Assembly: GCA_903915465.1 (NCBI GenBank)
Contig: CAIWTA010000022.1
Coordinates: forward strand, 1-35,650
Source: an uncultured Bacteroidales bacterium
GTDB lineage: Bacteria; Bacteroidota; Bacteroidia; Bacteroidales; FEN-979
Direction: 5' to 3'
DNA length: 35,650 nucleotides
The notes beneath the pieces are model-generated. The model was not told where the DNA came from and searched no databases. It saw only the letters and a list, made by a program, of their open reading frames with translations. The translations under genes and the position numbers were made by a program. Shown piece by piece: positions 16,741 through 23,553 of this stretch (position 1 is its first letter; the number at the start of each line of letters is the position of its first letter).

Positions 16741-17367
16741 GTGTCTCATCATATTCTGAAACTGATTGAAGAAGGGGAACATCAGAAACTCGATTTTAAA
16801 TTCGAGATAAGTGATGCAAGGCGGATTGCACGTACCCTGGTGGCATTTGCCAACACACATGGCGGACGTCTTCTTATTGGTGTAAAAGACAATGGTGCAA
16901 TTGCCGGAGTACGTTCAGAAGAAGAATATTACATGCTGGAAGGTGCAGCGAAAATGTACTGCAAACCCCCGGTAGAATTTCAATCTAAAGAATGGACGCT
17001 CAACAATAAAACTGTTCTGGAAATCATCGTTCCGAAAAGTTCACAAAAACCTCATTATGCAGCTCAAAAAGATGGAAAATGGTTGGTTTATATAAGAGTT
17101 GCAGACCAGAATCTGCTTGCAAACCGCGTTCTTTTAAAGGTTTGGGAAAAAGAACGAAAACCGCAAGGAGTGTTCTTGAAATTTACAGATAAAGAAAAAA
17201 CACTTTTAGAATACTTAGAAAATAATTCCACTATCACTCTCTCAAAATTCAGCCGAATAGCATTTATTTCAAGAGCAAAAGCTGAAAATATTCTGGTTAA
17301 ATTTGTGCTTTTAAAACTGATTAAAATACGTTTTGAGGAGAAACAGACGTTATATCATATCATTTGA
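16741..17367 (+). CDS. Small AlbA_2 (Schlafen-type) domain protein with C-terminal winged-helix-like region
   Basis: The 208-aa protein starts with GTG (no ATG is available before residue 65). Residues 8-110 match the AlbA_2/Schlafen fold: GEHQKLDFKFEI, then RTLVAFANTHGGRLLIGVKD followed by NGAIAGV. This fold binds nucleic acid and in bacteria often sits in regulators annotated as ATP-binding or helix-turn-helix proteins. Residues 145-208 (FTDKEKTLLEYLENNSTITL onward) look like a small winged helix. A probable outer-membrane protein gene starts 25 nt downstream on the same strand, so the pair may be an operon. Its target is unknown. A second AlbA_2 protein lies nearby on the opposite strand (18235-19554). 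Confidence 0.8.
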   Translation: MSHHILKLIEEGEHQKLDFKFEISDARRIARTLVAFANTHGGRLLIGVKDNGAIAGVRSEEEYYMLEGAAKMYCKPPVEFQSKEWTLNNKTVLEIIVPKSSQKPHYAAQKDGKWLVYIRVADQNLLANRVLLKVWEKERKPQGVFLKFTDKEKTLLEYLENNSTITLSKFSRIAFISRAKAENILVKFVLLKLIKIRFEEKQTLYHII

Positions 17368-17392
17368 GGATTTCCTAACATCAAGATGTGAA

Positions 17393-18052
17393 ATGAAATT
17401 CAACCCACTGCTTTTAATCAGACGAACGATTACTCTGTGTTTACTGGTCACGCTGGCATGCTTGTCATTGAACGGATATTCCCAATCGGCATCGTTTGAT
17501 ACGATTCCCTCTGCCACATCCCCGAGTATGCAGAAGCAGAATCATTTTATTCCCCGAAAAATGGATTTCGGAATCCAGGTCGGGACTCAATTTTCAACTT
17601 CTTCTTATGGCACGGGTTTTAGTACATTTATTTCTCCACATCTCACCTACAGATTGAGCAAAAGATTCAGTATGAGTGGAGGAGTCAGCATAGTCAATAC
17701 AAGCCTGAACGGACTTTCCTATACTTCCGTCTCCCGGAATGAATATTCCTTAAACGGGAACTACACTTCTGCCATGGTATTCTTATCCGGGCAATACCTT
17801 GTAAACGAAAGGCTTACGATCAGCGGTACCGCATATAAGCAATTCAATCTCTTCGGAAATATCCCTGGTTATAAAAGCTTCGGAAATAATGATGCACAAG
17901 GAATCTATATGAACGTCAAGTATACAATCCTGGAAAATGTCCACCTGGAAGCAGGATTCGGGTATTCCAGAGGATACAACCCGTTCAATTCCTTATATAA
18001 TGATCCCTTCAATCGTTCATTTGGAGATCCTTTCTTCCACCAGTTCCCTTAG
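17393..18052 (+). CDS. Small predicted outer-membrane beta-barrel protein
   Basis: I chose ATG 17393 because it opens into a signal peptide (MKFNPLLLIRRTITLCLLVT... to GYSQ); the frame stays open 20 codons upstream without secretion features. The mature part (about 190 aa) has alternating hydrophobic/polar strands, for example MDFGIQVGTQFSTSS, LTYRLSKRFSMSGGVSIV and YMNVKYTILENVHLEAGFG. This suggests an 8-stranded outer-membrane beta-barrel. The tail is rich in Asn, Phe and Pro (YNPFNSLYNDPFNRSFGDPF). I do not recognise the family and its function is unknown. It follows the AlbA_2 gene after 25 nt. Confidence 0.6.
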   Translation: MKFNPLLLIRRTITLCLLVTLACLSLNGYSQSASFDTIPSATSPSMQKQNHFIPRKMDFGIQVGTQFSTSSYGTGFSTFISPHLTYRLSKRFSMSGGVSIVNTSLNGLSYTSVSRNEYSLNGNYTSAMVFLSGQYLVNERLTISGTAYKQFNLFGNIPGYKSFGNNDAQGIYMNVKYTILENVHLEAGFGYSRGYNPFNSLYNDPFNRSFGDPFFHQFP

Positions 18053-18157
18053 GCAAAAGTGCCTGATTCAGTGTGATTCACATACTATTCACTAACAATT
18101 CTAGATTTAGTGAATAAAGTGAATGCCAAAAACATTTGCAAATCAGAAAGTCTAGTT

Positions 18158-18234
18158 CTCGGATCTCGGATCTCAGATCTCGGATCTCGGATCTCAGATC
18201 TCGGATCTCAGATCTCAGATCTCGGATCTCGCAT
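18158..18234. repeat. Tandem array of 11 x 7 bp (CTCGGAT/CTCAGAT), rich in GATC
   Basis: Eleven head-to-tail 7-bp units run from 18158 to 18234. Six read CTCGGAT, four read (with one third-position-like change) CTCAGAT, and the last reads CTCGCAT. Every one of the ten first units creates a GATC when joined to the next, and six create GGATC. The array ends exactly where the minus-strand gene's stop codon (18235-18237) begins. A unit of 7 is not a multiple of 3, so copy-number change would shift any frame reading through it. A short ORF across it on the plus strand is low-complexity and not a gene. Confidence 0.9.
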
Positions 18235-19554
18235 TTACTCAAACCTGTCTGCAATATACTTCAATGCTTCGCTGATATCCAGAGAAGCGCTACTTGGGCC
18301 TAGCCTGATGTAGAATTCTTCTTCAAACCCAGGCTGTCGCAAAAAAATCGGACGAAGACTGCGTGAACAGGTTATTACACAAATCGTTTTTTCATTGATC
18401 TTTTCCAGACTGGTTTGAATATACGGACTGACATCTCTCCCAAGGCAGGTCCGTATCAAGGTCCATAAATGCAAAAGGAACCTGTCATCATTCAATAGCC
18501 GGTCACTTTCAATACCTTCAATTGAGCCGTCATCCCTGACTCCAATAATAAGCGTTCCACCAGTTGCATTCAGGAAAGCGCAAAGGGTTTTCAATGAAGC
18601 ACGTTCAACAGCCTGGTTGGTCTTTCCGGCTCGCAGATCCCAACGTAGCGTTGATTTAAACTCCAGGTGGCTGCTTTCTCCTGCTGCAATCATTTCCCGG
18701 GTTTGTCTTTCAGATGATGCAGGTAACAAAAAATAGGAAAGATAGTCGAGTACAATGGCACCATCTTGGAATATCGAAAAGAAATCCCCCAAGTTTGGCT
18801 TCCTTTCCGCGGTTCCAAAAAGTTCTTGATATGGCATATCCAAAAATGGGACAAACTTTTTTTCATCCGCTCCATGATTCCTTAGATGCAATGCTAAAAC
18901 CCCTTTTGCATATTCTGAAACAGTCAGTTTTCCACTTACAAAAAGCAGTGGAAGGACAAAACCTGACTGATGATACAAGTAAAGTAACTGAATGGCCGTT
19001 TTTTTCTCGGAAGATGACTGGATATATTGCTGTTTGAGCAACAAGATAAGTGGATTTTCATGATCTTCAAGTAATTCCGTTTGACCGATGTTATCCTCAA
19101 TAAAAATGTTAAGGTTCTTAAGGATTGAAGAAAACGACCAAAATGCCAGATTGATCGCATTGTCGTCAGCTTCGGCAGGTAGTTCGTTAACCGATCTTGA
19201 GGCAATTGTCGTTTCTTTCTCACCTGAGGTTTTTAGTAAGATAAACGGATCTCTTTTTGCAATCATTTCAAATTCTCTCAAAAGAAAATCATCTGCAAGA
19301 TTCAAATGATCTTTTTGAAATTCAAAAAGAAGCGTATAACTAATTCCTGGCTGGTTCTTGTCATTTCGCGTTTGAAATTCAGTCAGAAGATGTTTCATGA
19401 GCCGGTCATTGGTATGCGAGAAGATTTCTCCACACCTAGTTTTTAAAGGTTGATCCTGGAAATAAATGATATATTCCTGATCCAGGAGAGCCAGGTCGTA
19501 TTGTTGTTGTAAATGTTGATTTTTCAAAGTTTTCTGAATAAAAATCAAGAACAA
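18235..19554 (-). CDS. AlbA_2 (Schlafen-type) domain protein with a long N-terminal region
   Basis: The 439-aa protein has a C-terminal AlbA_2 domain (about residues 296-420): GESSHLEFKSTLRWDL, then ASLKTLCAFLNATGGTLIIG followed by VRDDGSIEGI, and later EEEFYIRLGPSSASLD. The first 280 residues are helical and unrelated to AlbA_2. They contain YIIYFQDQPLKTRCGE with LMKHLLTEFQ and a later hydrophobic SGFVLPLLFVSGKLTVSEYA. These faintly recall the ATP12 chaperone fold, but I am not sure. The frame has only TTG codons near its 5' end and the first ATG is at about residue 53, so the start is uncertain. Its stop codon directly abuts the 7-bp repeat array. It is convergent with the 16741-18052 genes. 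Confidence 0.7.
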   Translation of the reverse strand: MFLIFIQKTLKNQHLQQQYDLALLDQEYIIYFQDQPLKTRCGEIFSHTNDRLMKHLLTEFQTRNDKNQPGISYTLLFEFQKDHLNLADDFLLREFEMIAKRDPFILLKTSGEKETTIASRSVNELPAEADDNAINLAFWSFSSILKNLNIFIEDNIGQTELLEDHENPLILLLKQQYIQSSSEKKTAIQLLYLYHQSGFVLPLLFVSGKLTVSEYAKGVLALHLRNHGADEKKFVPFLDMPYQELFGTAERKPNLGDFFSIFQDGAIVLDYLSYFLLPASSERQTREMIAAGESSHLEFKSTLRWDLRAGKTNQAVERASLKTLCAFLNATGGTLIIGVRDDGSIEGIESDRLLNDDRFLLHLWTLIRTCLGRDVSPYIQTSLEKINEKTICVITCSRSLRPIFLRQPGFEEEFYIRLGPSSASLDISEALKYIADRFE

Positions 19555-19619
19555 TTTTTTTTAAAATTAATGAAAATATTTATTTGCAACTAAGAAATCA
19601 CGAAACGTTGATGAATTGA

Positions 19620-19650
19620 TTTGTAATAATTGAAATAGTTTGTACTTTTG
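19620..19650 (+). promoter_or_regulatory. Bacteroidota promoter of the tRNA-Ser genes (TTTG-N19-TACTTTTG)
   Basis: TTTG at 19620-19623 and TACTTTTG at 19643-19650 are 19 nt apart and end 5 nt before the first base of mature tRNA-Ser(UGA). This is a full match to the Bacteroidota promoter pattern. It would give a very short 5' leader to the tRNA transcript. Confidence 0.7.
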
Positions 19651-19655
19651 CCCAC

Positions 19656-19740
19656 GGAGAGATGGCAGAGTGGTCGATTGCGGCGGTCTTGAAAACCGTT
19701 GAGGTGCAAGCCTCCGGGGGTTCGAATCCCTCTCTCTCCG
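19656..19740 (+). tRNA. tRNA-Ser (anticodon TGA)
   Basis: The acceptor stem GGAGAGA (19656-19662) pairs with TCTCTCC (19733-19739), with discriminator G. The anticodon stem-loop GCGGTCTTGAAAACCGT carries TGA. A long variable arm (class II) is present, and the T-arm GGGGGTTCGAATCCCTC is intact. The discriminator G and long variable arm are serine identity elements. No CCA is encoded. Reading frames on the minus strand over this and the next tRNA are antisense shadows. Confidence 0.95.
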
Positions 19741-19817
19741 CGAAGCGGGTGTGTGTTTGGATTTGGGCGTGGGTGTGGCGTCACACTCAAACCAACACTT
19801 GAACACAAACCCGCCTC

Positions 19818-19904
19818 GGAGAGATGCCAGAGCGGTCGATCGGGGCGGTCTCGAAAACCGTTGACCTCGCAAGGGGTCCGGGGGTTCGAATCCCCCTCTC
19901 TCCG
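19818..19904 (+). tRNA. tRNA-Ser (anticodon CGA)
   Basis: The acceptor GGAGAGA (19818-19824) pairs with TCTCTCC (19897-19903), with discriminator G at 19904. The anticodon loop CTCGAAA carries CGA, and the long variable arm and T-arm GGGGGTTCGAATCCCCC are present. Unlike the upstream tRNA-Ser, it is followed by CCA (19905-19907), so its 3' end may be partly encoded. The two genes lie 77 nt apart and share the acceptor stem and the upstream promoter. Confidence 0.95.
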
Positions 19905-19913
19905 CCAGCAAAA

Positions 19914-19940
19914 AACCCGCCGATAGGCGGTTCTTTTTTT
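19914..19940 (+). terminator. Rho-independent terminator after the tRNA-Ser pair
   Basis: CCGCC (19917-19921), loop GATA, GGCGG (19926-19930), then TTCTTTTTTT. It lies 10 nt beyond the second tRNA, consistent with one transcript for both tRNAs. Confidence 0.8.
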
Positions 19941-20414
19941 GCAGAAAACAGAAAACTTGTTTTCTTGTTTTCTAAAAAAAATGAACCCGGACACGAAGTG
20001 GACGAGGTTTGTTGATGAAGCCTCCCCTTTTCGGGTTCTTTCACGAAGTGAAAAATTCCTTACATCTCCTTGAGAAATAAATATCCGAGAACTTAGTGGC
20101 TGGTTTTCAGGAGGAAACCTAAACCTTCAGTCAAACAATATTTCTGGATATTTTTCAATTAAATATTCATAAAAATATCATGATTTACCGGCTGCCGGCA
20201 TTTCAGGTATGCCGTTTGTATGTAATTCATAAATAGCTTCTTACAAACTCAGATCTAGTTATAATTACTTAGTTATGGTTTAAAAATTAAGTAATTATAC
20301 CTATTTCAAGTCAGAAAATATTGTCGTAAATTCATATCAGGTTTATTCTAGAACAAAACCAACAAAATTTCAGAGTACTAATTCACTAGATGTTAAACAA
20401 AAAAACCTAATAAC
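19941..20414. other. Gene-free stretch with inverted repeats
   Basis: No convincing reading frame is present. A broad inverted repeat joins GAACCCG (near 19983) with CGGGTTC (near 20032), followed by a small TTCACGAAGTGAA hairpin. Further on, TATAATTACTTA (20260-20271) is an exact reverse complement of TAAGTAATTATA (20288-20299) around 16 nt, about 115 nt before the next gene. The role could be transcriptional, but nothing identifies a binding protein. Confidence 0.5.
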
Positions 20415-20954
20415 ATGGCAAAAGTTGGCAACAACATTTTAACACATGGTCTCTCAGGAATGGTCGGAGACCTGATCGTATTTCGTCAAAGAGACGGAAA
20501 GACCATTGTATCCTCAAAGCCCGAACATCATGGCCCAATGTCGGAAGCACAGCTCCAGCACATTCAAAAATTCCAGGAAGCTGTGATCTACGCAAAATCC
20601 GTTCTGGGTGACCCTGAAAAAAGGGATGCCTACAAACATGCAGCAAAACAAGGGCAGTCAGCATATAATGTTGCTCTTGCGGATTTCCTGAAAGCACCAC
20701 ATATCGAAGAGATCGATGTCAGCGGTTACAATGGACAACCAGGTTCAAGAATCCGTGTCAGGGCCGTCGATGACTTCAAGGTAGCGGAAGTTTCAGTCGT
20801 GATTCAGGATGCAGATGGAAAAGAGCTGGAGTGGATAAACCATTTTAAGTTGTGGTTTCTATGTCAAAGATACAATCTGAAAGCAATTCGTGCCTCAATC
20901 ATATTTATGAATTTAAAAATTGTCCTATATTTGATCTTTGATTTTATCAAATAA
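20415..20954 (+). CDS. Hypothetical protein, conserved-looking N-terminal part with an abnormal C-terminus
   Basis: The 179-aa protein begins MAKVGNNILTHGLSGMVGDL and contains YNVALADFLKAPHIEEIDVS and SRIRVRAVDDFKVAEVSVVI. This layout resembles a family of small Bacteroidota proteins of unknown function with a DNA-binding-like start and a beta-sandwich end. Up to about residue 140 (DADGKELE) it looks normal. After that the sequence becomes hydrophobic and low in family character (HFKLWFLCQRYNLK..., ILYLIFDFIK-like tail) and overlaps the promoter of the next gene. Other frames do not continue the family, so the 3' end may have been lost by deletion. No signal peptide or membrane anchor is visible in the normal part. 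Confidence 0.55.
   Translation: MAKVGNNILTHGLSGMVGDLIVFRQRDGKTIVSSKPEHHGPMSEAQLQHIQKFQEAVIYAKSVLGDPEKRDAYKHAAKQGQSAYNVALADFLKAPHIEEIDVSGYNGQPGSRIRVRAVDDFKVAEVSVVIQDADGKELEWINHFKLWFLCQRYNLKAIRASIIFMNLKIVLYLIFDFIK
20904..20933 (+). promoter_or_regulatory. Probable promoter of the tag gene (TTTA-N18-TATATTTG)
   Basis: TATATTTG at 20926-20933 is a perfect TAnnTTTG box, with TTTA at 20904-20907 in the -33 position 18 nt upstream. It lies 63 nt before ATG 20997 and inside the 3' end of the upstream reading frame, consistent with that frame being truncated. Confidence 0.5.
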
Positions 20955-20996
20955 GTTTAACCAAAAGCTTCAGGTAACATTAAATTCTTTATTGGA

Positions 20997-21629
20997 ATGA
21001 AGGAGAAGAAAACCAGTGAGAAGCCCGCAAAGGAGGTAATTGGATTAAAGAATTTATCAGGAAAGGATAATAATTCCTGCGAATGGCCGTCTAATGACCC
21101 GCTGATGCTCAAATACCATGATGAAGAATGGGGTGTACCACTTCATGATGACAGGAAAATTTTTGAATTCATGGTATTGGACAGCTTCCAGGCTGGATTA
21201 AGCTGGAAAACAGTGCTCTATAAAAGAGAAAACTTCAGGGAAGTTTTCGATGATTTCGACTATCGTAAGATAGCACGATACGATCAGGAAAAAATTGATT
21301 CCCTTTTGCAGAATCCAGGCATTATCCGAAACAAATCGAAAATCAATGGTGCCATTAATAACGCCAGACGCTTTCTGGAGGTTCAAAAAGAGTTTGGCTC
21401 ATTTGATACGTATATCTGGCAATTCACCAATTGGAAAACGATCCATAATAACCGCGAATCTTTAAGGGATCTTCCTGCCAAATCAGAAGAATCTGATGTG
21501 ATGAGCCGAGATCTTGTCAGACGCGGTTTTAAATTTGTCGGATCAACGATCTGCTACGCCTTCATGCAAGCGACAGGCATGGTTAATGATCACCTGGTTA
21601 CATGCTATCGGTACAATATGATAACATAA
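20997..21629 (+). CDS. tag: DNA-3-methyladenine glycosylase I
   Basis: Tag removes 3-methyladenine from alkylated DNA, starting base-excision repair. The 210-aa protein has the family core CEWPSNDPLMLKYHDEEWG (28-46), the FEFMVLDSFQAGLSWKTVL segment and the C-terminal DHLVTCYRY. The zinc ligands of the family are all present (C28, H41, H199, C203). It has about 25 extra N-terminal residues, rich in Lys and Glu, compared with E. coli Tag; a shorter start is not available in this frame before C28. A promoter is visible upstream. It shows no operon link to its neighbours. Confidence 0.94.
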   Translation: MKEKKTSEKPAKEVIGLKNLSGKDNNSCEWPSNDPLMLKYHDEEWGVPLHDDRKIFEFMVLDSFQAGLSWKTVLYKRENFREVFDDFDYRKIARYDQEKIDSLLQNPGIIRNKSKINGAINNARRFLEVQKEFGSFDTYIWQFTNWKTIHNNRESLRDLPAKSEESDVMSRDLVRRGFKFVGSTICYAFMQATGMVNDHLVTCYRYNMIT

Positions 21630-21693
21630 CTTTCCATTATTCTTCCCGATGATTCCTCTTTTGTCGATTATAGCAAGGGTTTCACAGATAACA

Positions 21694-21726
21694 TTTGCAA
21701 CCTGACCTGAAATTACAGTACCTTTG
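21694..21726 (+). promoter_or_regulatory. Bacteroidota promoter (TTTG-N21-TACCTTTG) of the GWxTD gene
   Basis: TTTG at 21694-21697 and TACCTTTG at 21719-21726 are separated by 21 nt, a full match. The ATG at 21772 lies 45 nt downstream. Confidence 0.7.
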
Positions 21727-21771
21727 TCTGGCATTTAATTCAGTGATAACAGTACATTAAAGCTATTGATT

Positions 21772-23241
21772 ATGAAAAAATCTGGCATATTTCTGGCGCT
21801 ATTTCTTGCATCTTTCTTTGCTGGCAATTCTGAAGCAAAGAACCTCTGGGCTTTTCTTACCTATTCTACTTTTAATTCTCCCGAAGGGCCATATATCGAA
21901 ACTTATCTGACTGTTGCAGGAAACAGTGTGAGATATATTAAAAAGGAAAATGGAAAATTCGTGGCCACAGTGAATATCCTTATGACTTTCAAACAAAATA
22001 ATGATATCAAAGCTTTCAAGAAATATGAATTGAACAGTCCTGAAATCGAGGATACCATCAAGAACAATTTTGAATTTCTTGACGAACAGAGATTCTCAGT
22101 CCCAAACGGAAACTATGATTTCGAACTCCAGATCTCTGATAAAAATAATGAGATAAAACCTACTCCTCTCACCCAGCCGGTTATTGTTGATTTTCCCGAA
22201 AATGCGCCATCTGTTTCAGGAATTCAATTAGTACAATCCTACACAAAGAGTGAAACTCCGAAGATAATCACAAAGAGCGGATATGATCTTGTTCCCTATG
22301 TTTATAATTTTTATCCTCAGAAGGAATCAAAATTAATCCTTTATTGCGAATTGTATAATCTGGATAAAGCACTTGGAAATGATTCAAAATTCATTCTGTC
22401 ATACTTTGTTGAAGGCTTTGAAAACAACATCAAATTCAATGATTTTGCCCGCATAAAGAAAGAAACCGCCAAATCCATTAATGTCCTGATGGCTGAGTTT
22501 TCGATTGAAAGCATGGCTACAGGAAACTACAATCTGGTGGTTGAGGCACGCAATCAGCAAAACGAGATGATAGTATCAAAAAAACTATTTTTCCAACGCA
22601 GCAACCCGAATGCAAAACTATCCTTTACGGAAATGTTGGCATCTTCAGCCACAAATACCTTTGCGGATAAAATTTCCAATCTTGATAGTCTTCGGGAATC
22701 TATCAGTTGCCTCTTCCCAATTTCGACAGGTATTGAGAAAGCATATATGAAAAACGTACGAAAATCAACTGACCTGAGCAGCCTGCAACAATACTTCTAT
22801 GGTTTTTGGCTAAGACGCGATGCTTCACATCCTGAGAAAGCCTGGTTAACTTATAAAGCAGAAGTGGATAAAGCTAACTTTAACTTCAAAACCCCTGTAA
22901 AAAAAGGTTACCAAACCGATCGCGGGCGCGTTTACCTTGAATACGGACCACCAAATGTCAGAAGCCAGCAATACAGTGAACCCGCGGCCTATCCGTACGA
23001 AATATGGCAATATTATACACTGAACAACAATCAGAGGAACAGGAAATTTGTATTTTATTCACCGGATATGGTGTCCAGCGACTTTTTCCTCTTACATTCT
23101 GATGCACAGGGTGAATTTAATAATCTCCAATGGAGGGTTGACTTGTTAAACCGAGTCAATTCTCCCCGTGATCTTAACCAAACCGAAACCATCAACTCCT
23201 GGGGCGGATTTTCAAAGGATTACTGGGAATTACCAAACTAA
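21772..23241 (+). CDS. GWxTD domain-containing secreted protein
   Basis: The 489-aa protein has a signal peptide (MKKSGIFLALFLASFFAGNS...). I chose ATG 21772; a TTG two codons upstream is less likely. The C-terminal domain (about 350-485) carries the GWxTD signature variant KKGYQTDRGRVYLEYGPPN followed by YPYEIWQYY. The first 300 residues are beta-rich repeats (NYDFELQISD, NYNLVVEARN). GWxTD proteins are found in Bacteroidota and relatives, and I know of no firm biochemical function for them. The gene has its own promoter and is monocistronic as far as can be seen. Confidence 0.8.
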   Translation: MKKSGIFLALFLASFFAGNSEAKNLWAFLTYSTFNSPEGPYIETYLTVAGNSVRYIKKENGKFVATVNILMTFKQNNDIKAFKKYELNSPEIEDTIKNNFEFLDEQRFSVPNGNYDFELQISDKNNEIKPTPLTQPVIVDFPENAPSVSGIQLVQSYTKSETPKIITKSGYDLVPYVYNFYPQKESKLILYCELYNLDKALGNDSKFILSYFVEGFENNIKFNDFARIKKETAKSINVLMAEFSIESMATGNYNLVVEARNQQNEMIVSKKLFFQRSNPNAKLSFTEMLASSATNTFADKISNLDSLRESISCLFPISTGIEKAYMKNVRKSTDLSSLQQYFYGFWLRRDASHPEKAWLTYKAEVDKANFNFKTPVKKGYQTDRGRVYLEYGPPNVRSQQYSEPAAYPYEIWQYYTLNNNQRNRKFVFYSPDMVSSDFFLLHSDAQGEFNNLQWRVDLLNRVNSPRDLNQTETINSWGGFSKDYWELPN

Positions 23242-23257
23242 TATTGTCGGTCTTGAC

Positions 23258-23272
23258 ACTTTTGAGACAGTC
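23258..23272 (-). repeat. Inverted copy of the GGCTGTCTCAAAAGT word
   Basis: On the minus strand this reads GACTGTCTCAAAAGT, 14 of 15 bases identical to the plus-strand word at 16595-16609. It starts 17 nt after the stop codon of the GWxTD gene and directly precedes an ATCGTAAATC inverted repeat. Confidence 0.5.
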
Positions 23273-23281
23273 TGACTATTT

Positions 23282-23404
23282 ACGATTGGACGATTTACGA
23301 GTTACGATTAAATTGTAATATTTACGATTGACGATTAAATTTAATTTAAAATCGTAAATCTAAAATCAAAAACTTCATTCTGAAATCGTAAATCGTCCAA
23401 TCGT
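23282..23404. repeat. Inverted repeat of the ATCGTAAATC family
   Basis: ACGATTGGACGATTTACGA at 23282-23300 is an exact reverse complement of 23386-23404 (19 of 19). Several further copies of TTTACGATT and ATCGTAAATC lie between the arms. The element shares its word with the longer inverted repeat at 8067-8251. It fills most of the 312-nt gap between the GWxTD gene and the glycosyltransferase; no gene is seen there. Confidence 0.75.
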
Positions 23405-23553
23405 CATTTTTAAACAGTCGTGTACAGTGTTGAAAAAAACATTTGGTTCCCCGACGGATAATTTTTCTTTTTATCGGATTCAATTATTTGCTATTTTTAC
23501 AGCTGATTGAGGTTACCAATTCCCTCATTAAACCTTCTTGAATATTAATCCCT

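Noticed and set aside
18110-18313. Short plus-strand ORF with GSRISDL repeats
   Set aside because: It is only the translation of the 7-bp tandem array and overlaps the AlbA_2 gene. It has no start context or family.
19567-20044. Overlapping minus- and plus-strand ORFs across the two tRNA-Ser genes (RGIRTPG-type sequences)
   Set aside because: These are antisense or sense translations of tRNA-Ser genes, a well-known source of false proteins. The tRNA structures are complete and explain the conservation.
16595-23272. Composite transposon bounded by the inverted GGCTGTCTCAAAAGT words at 16595 and 23258
   Set aside because: The interval holds chromosomal-type genes, including tRNAs and tag. There is no transposase, the word occurs a third time at 10119, and no target duplication is seen.
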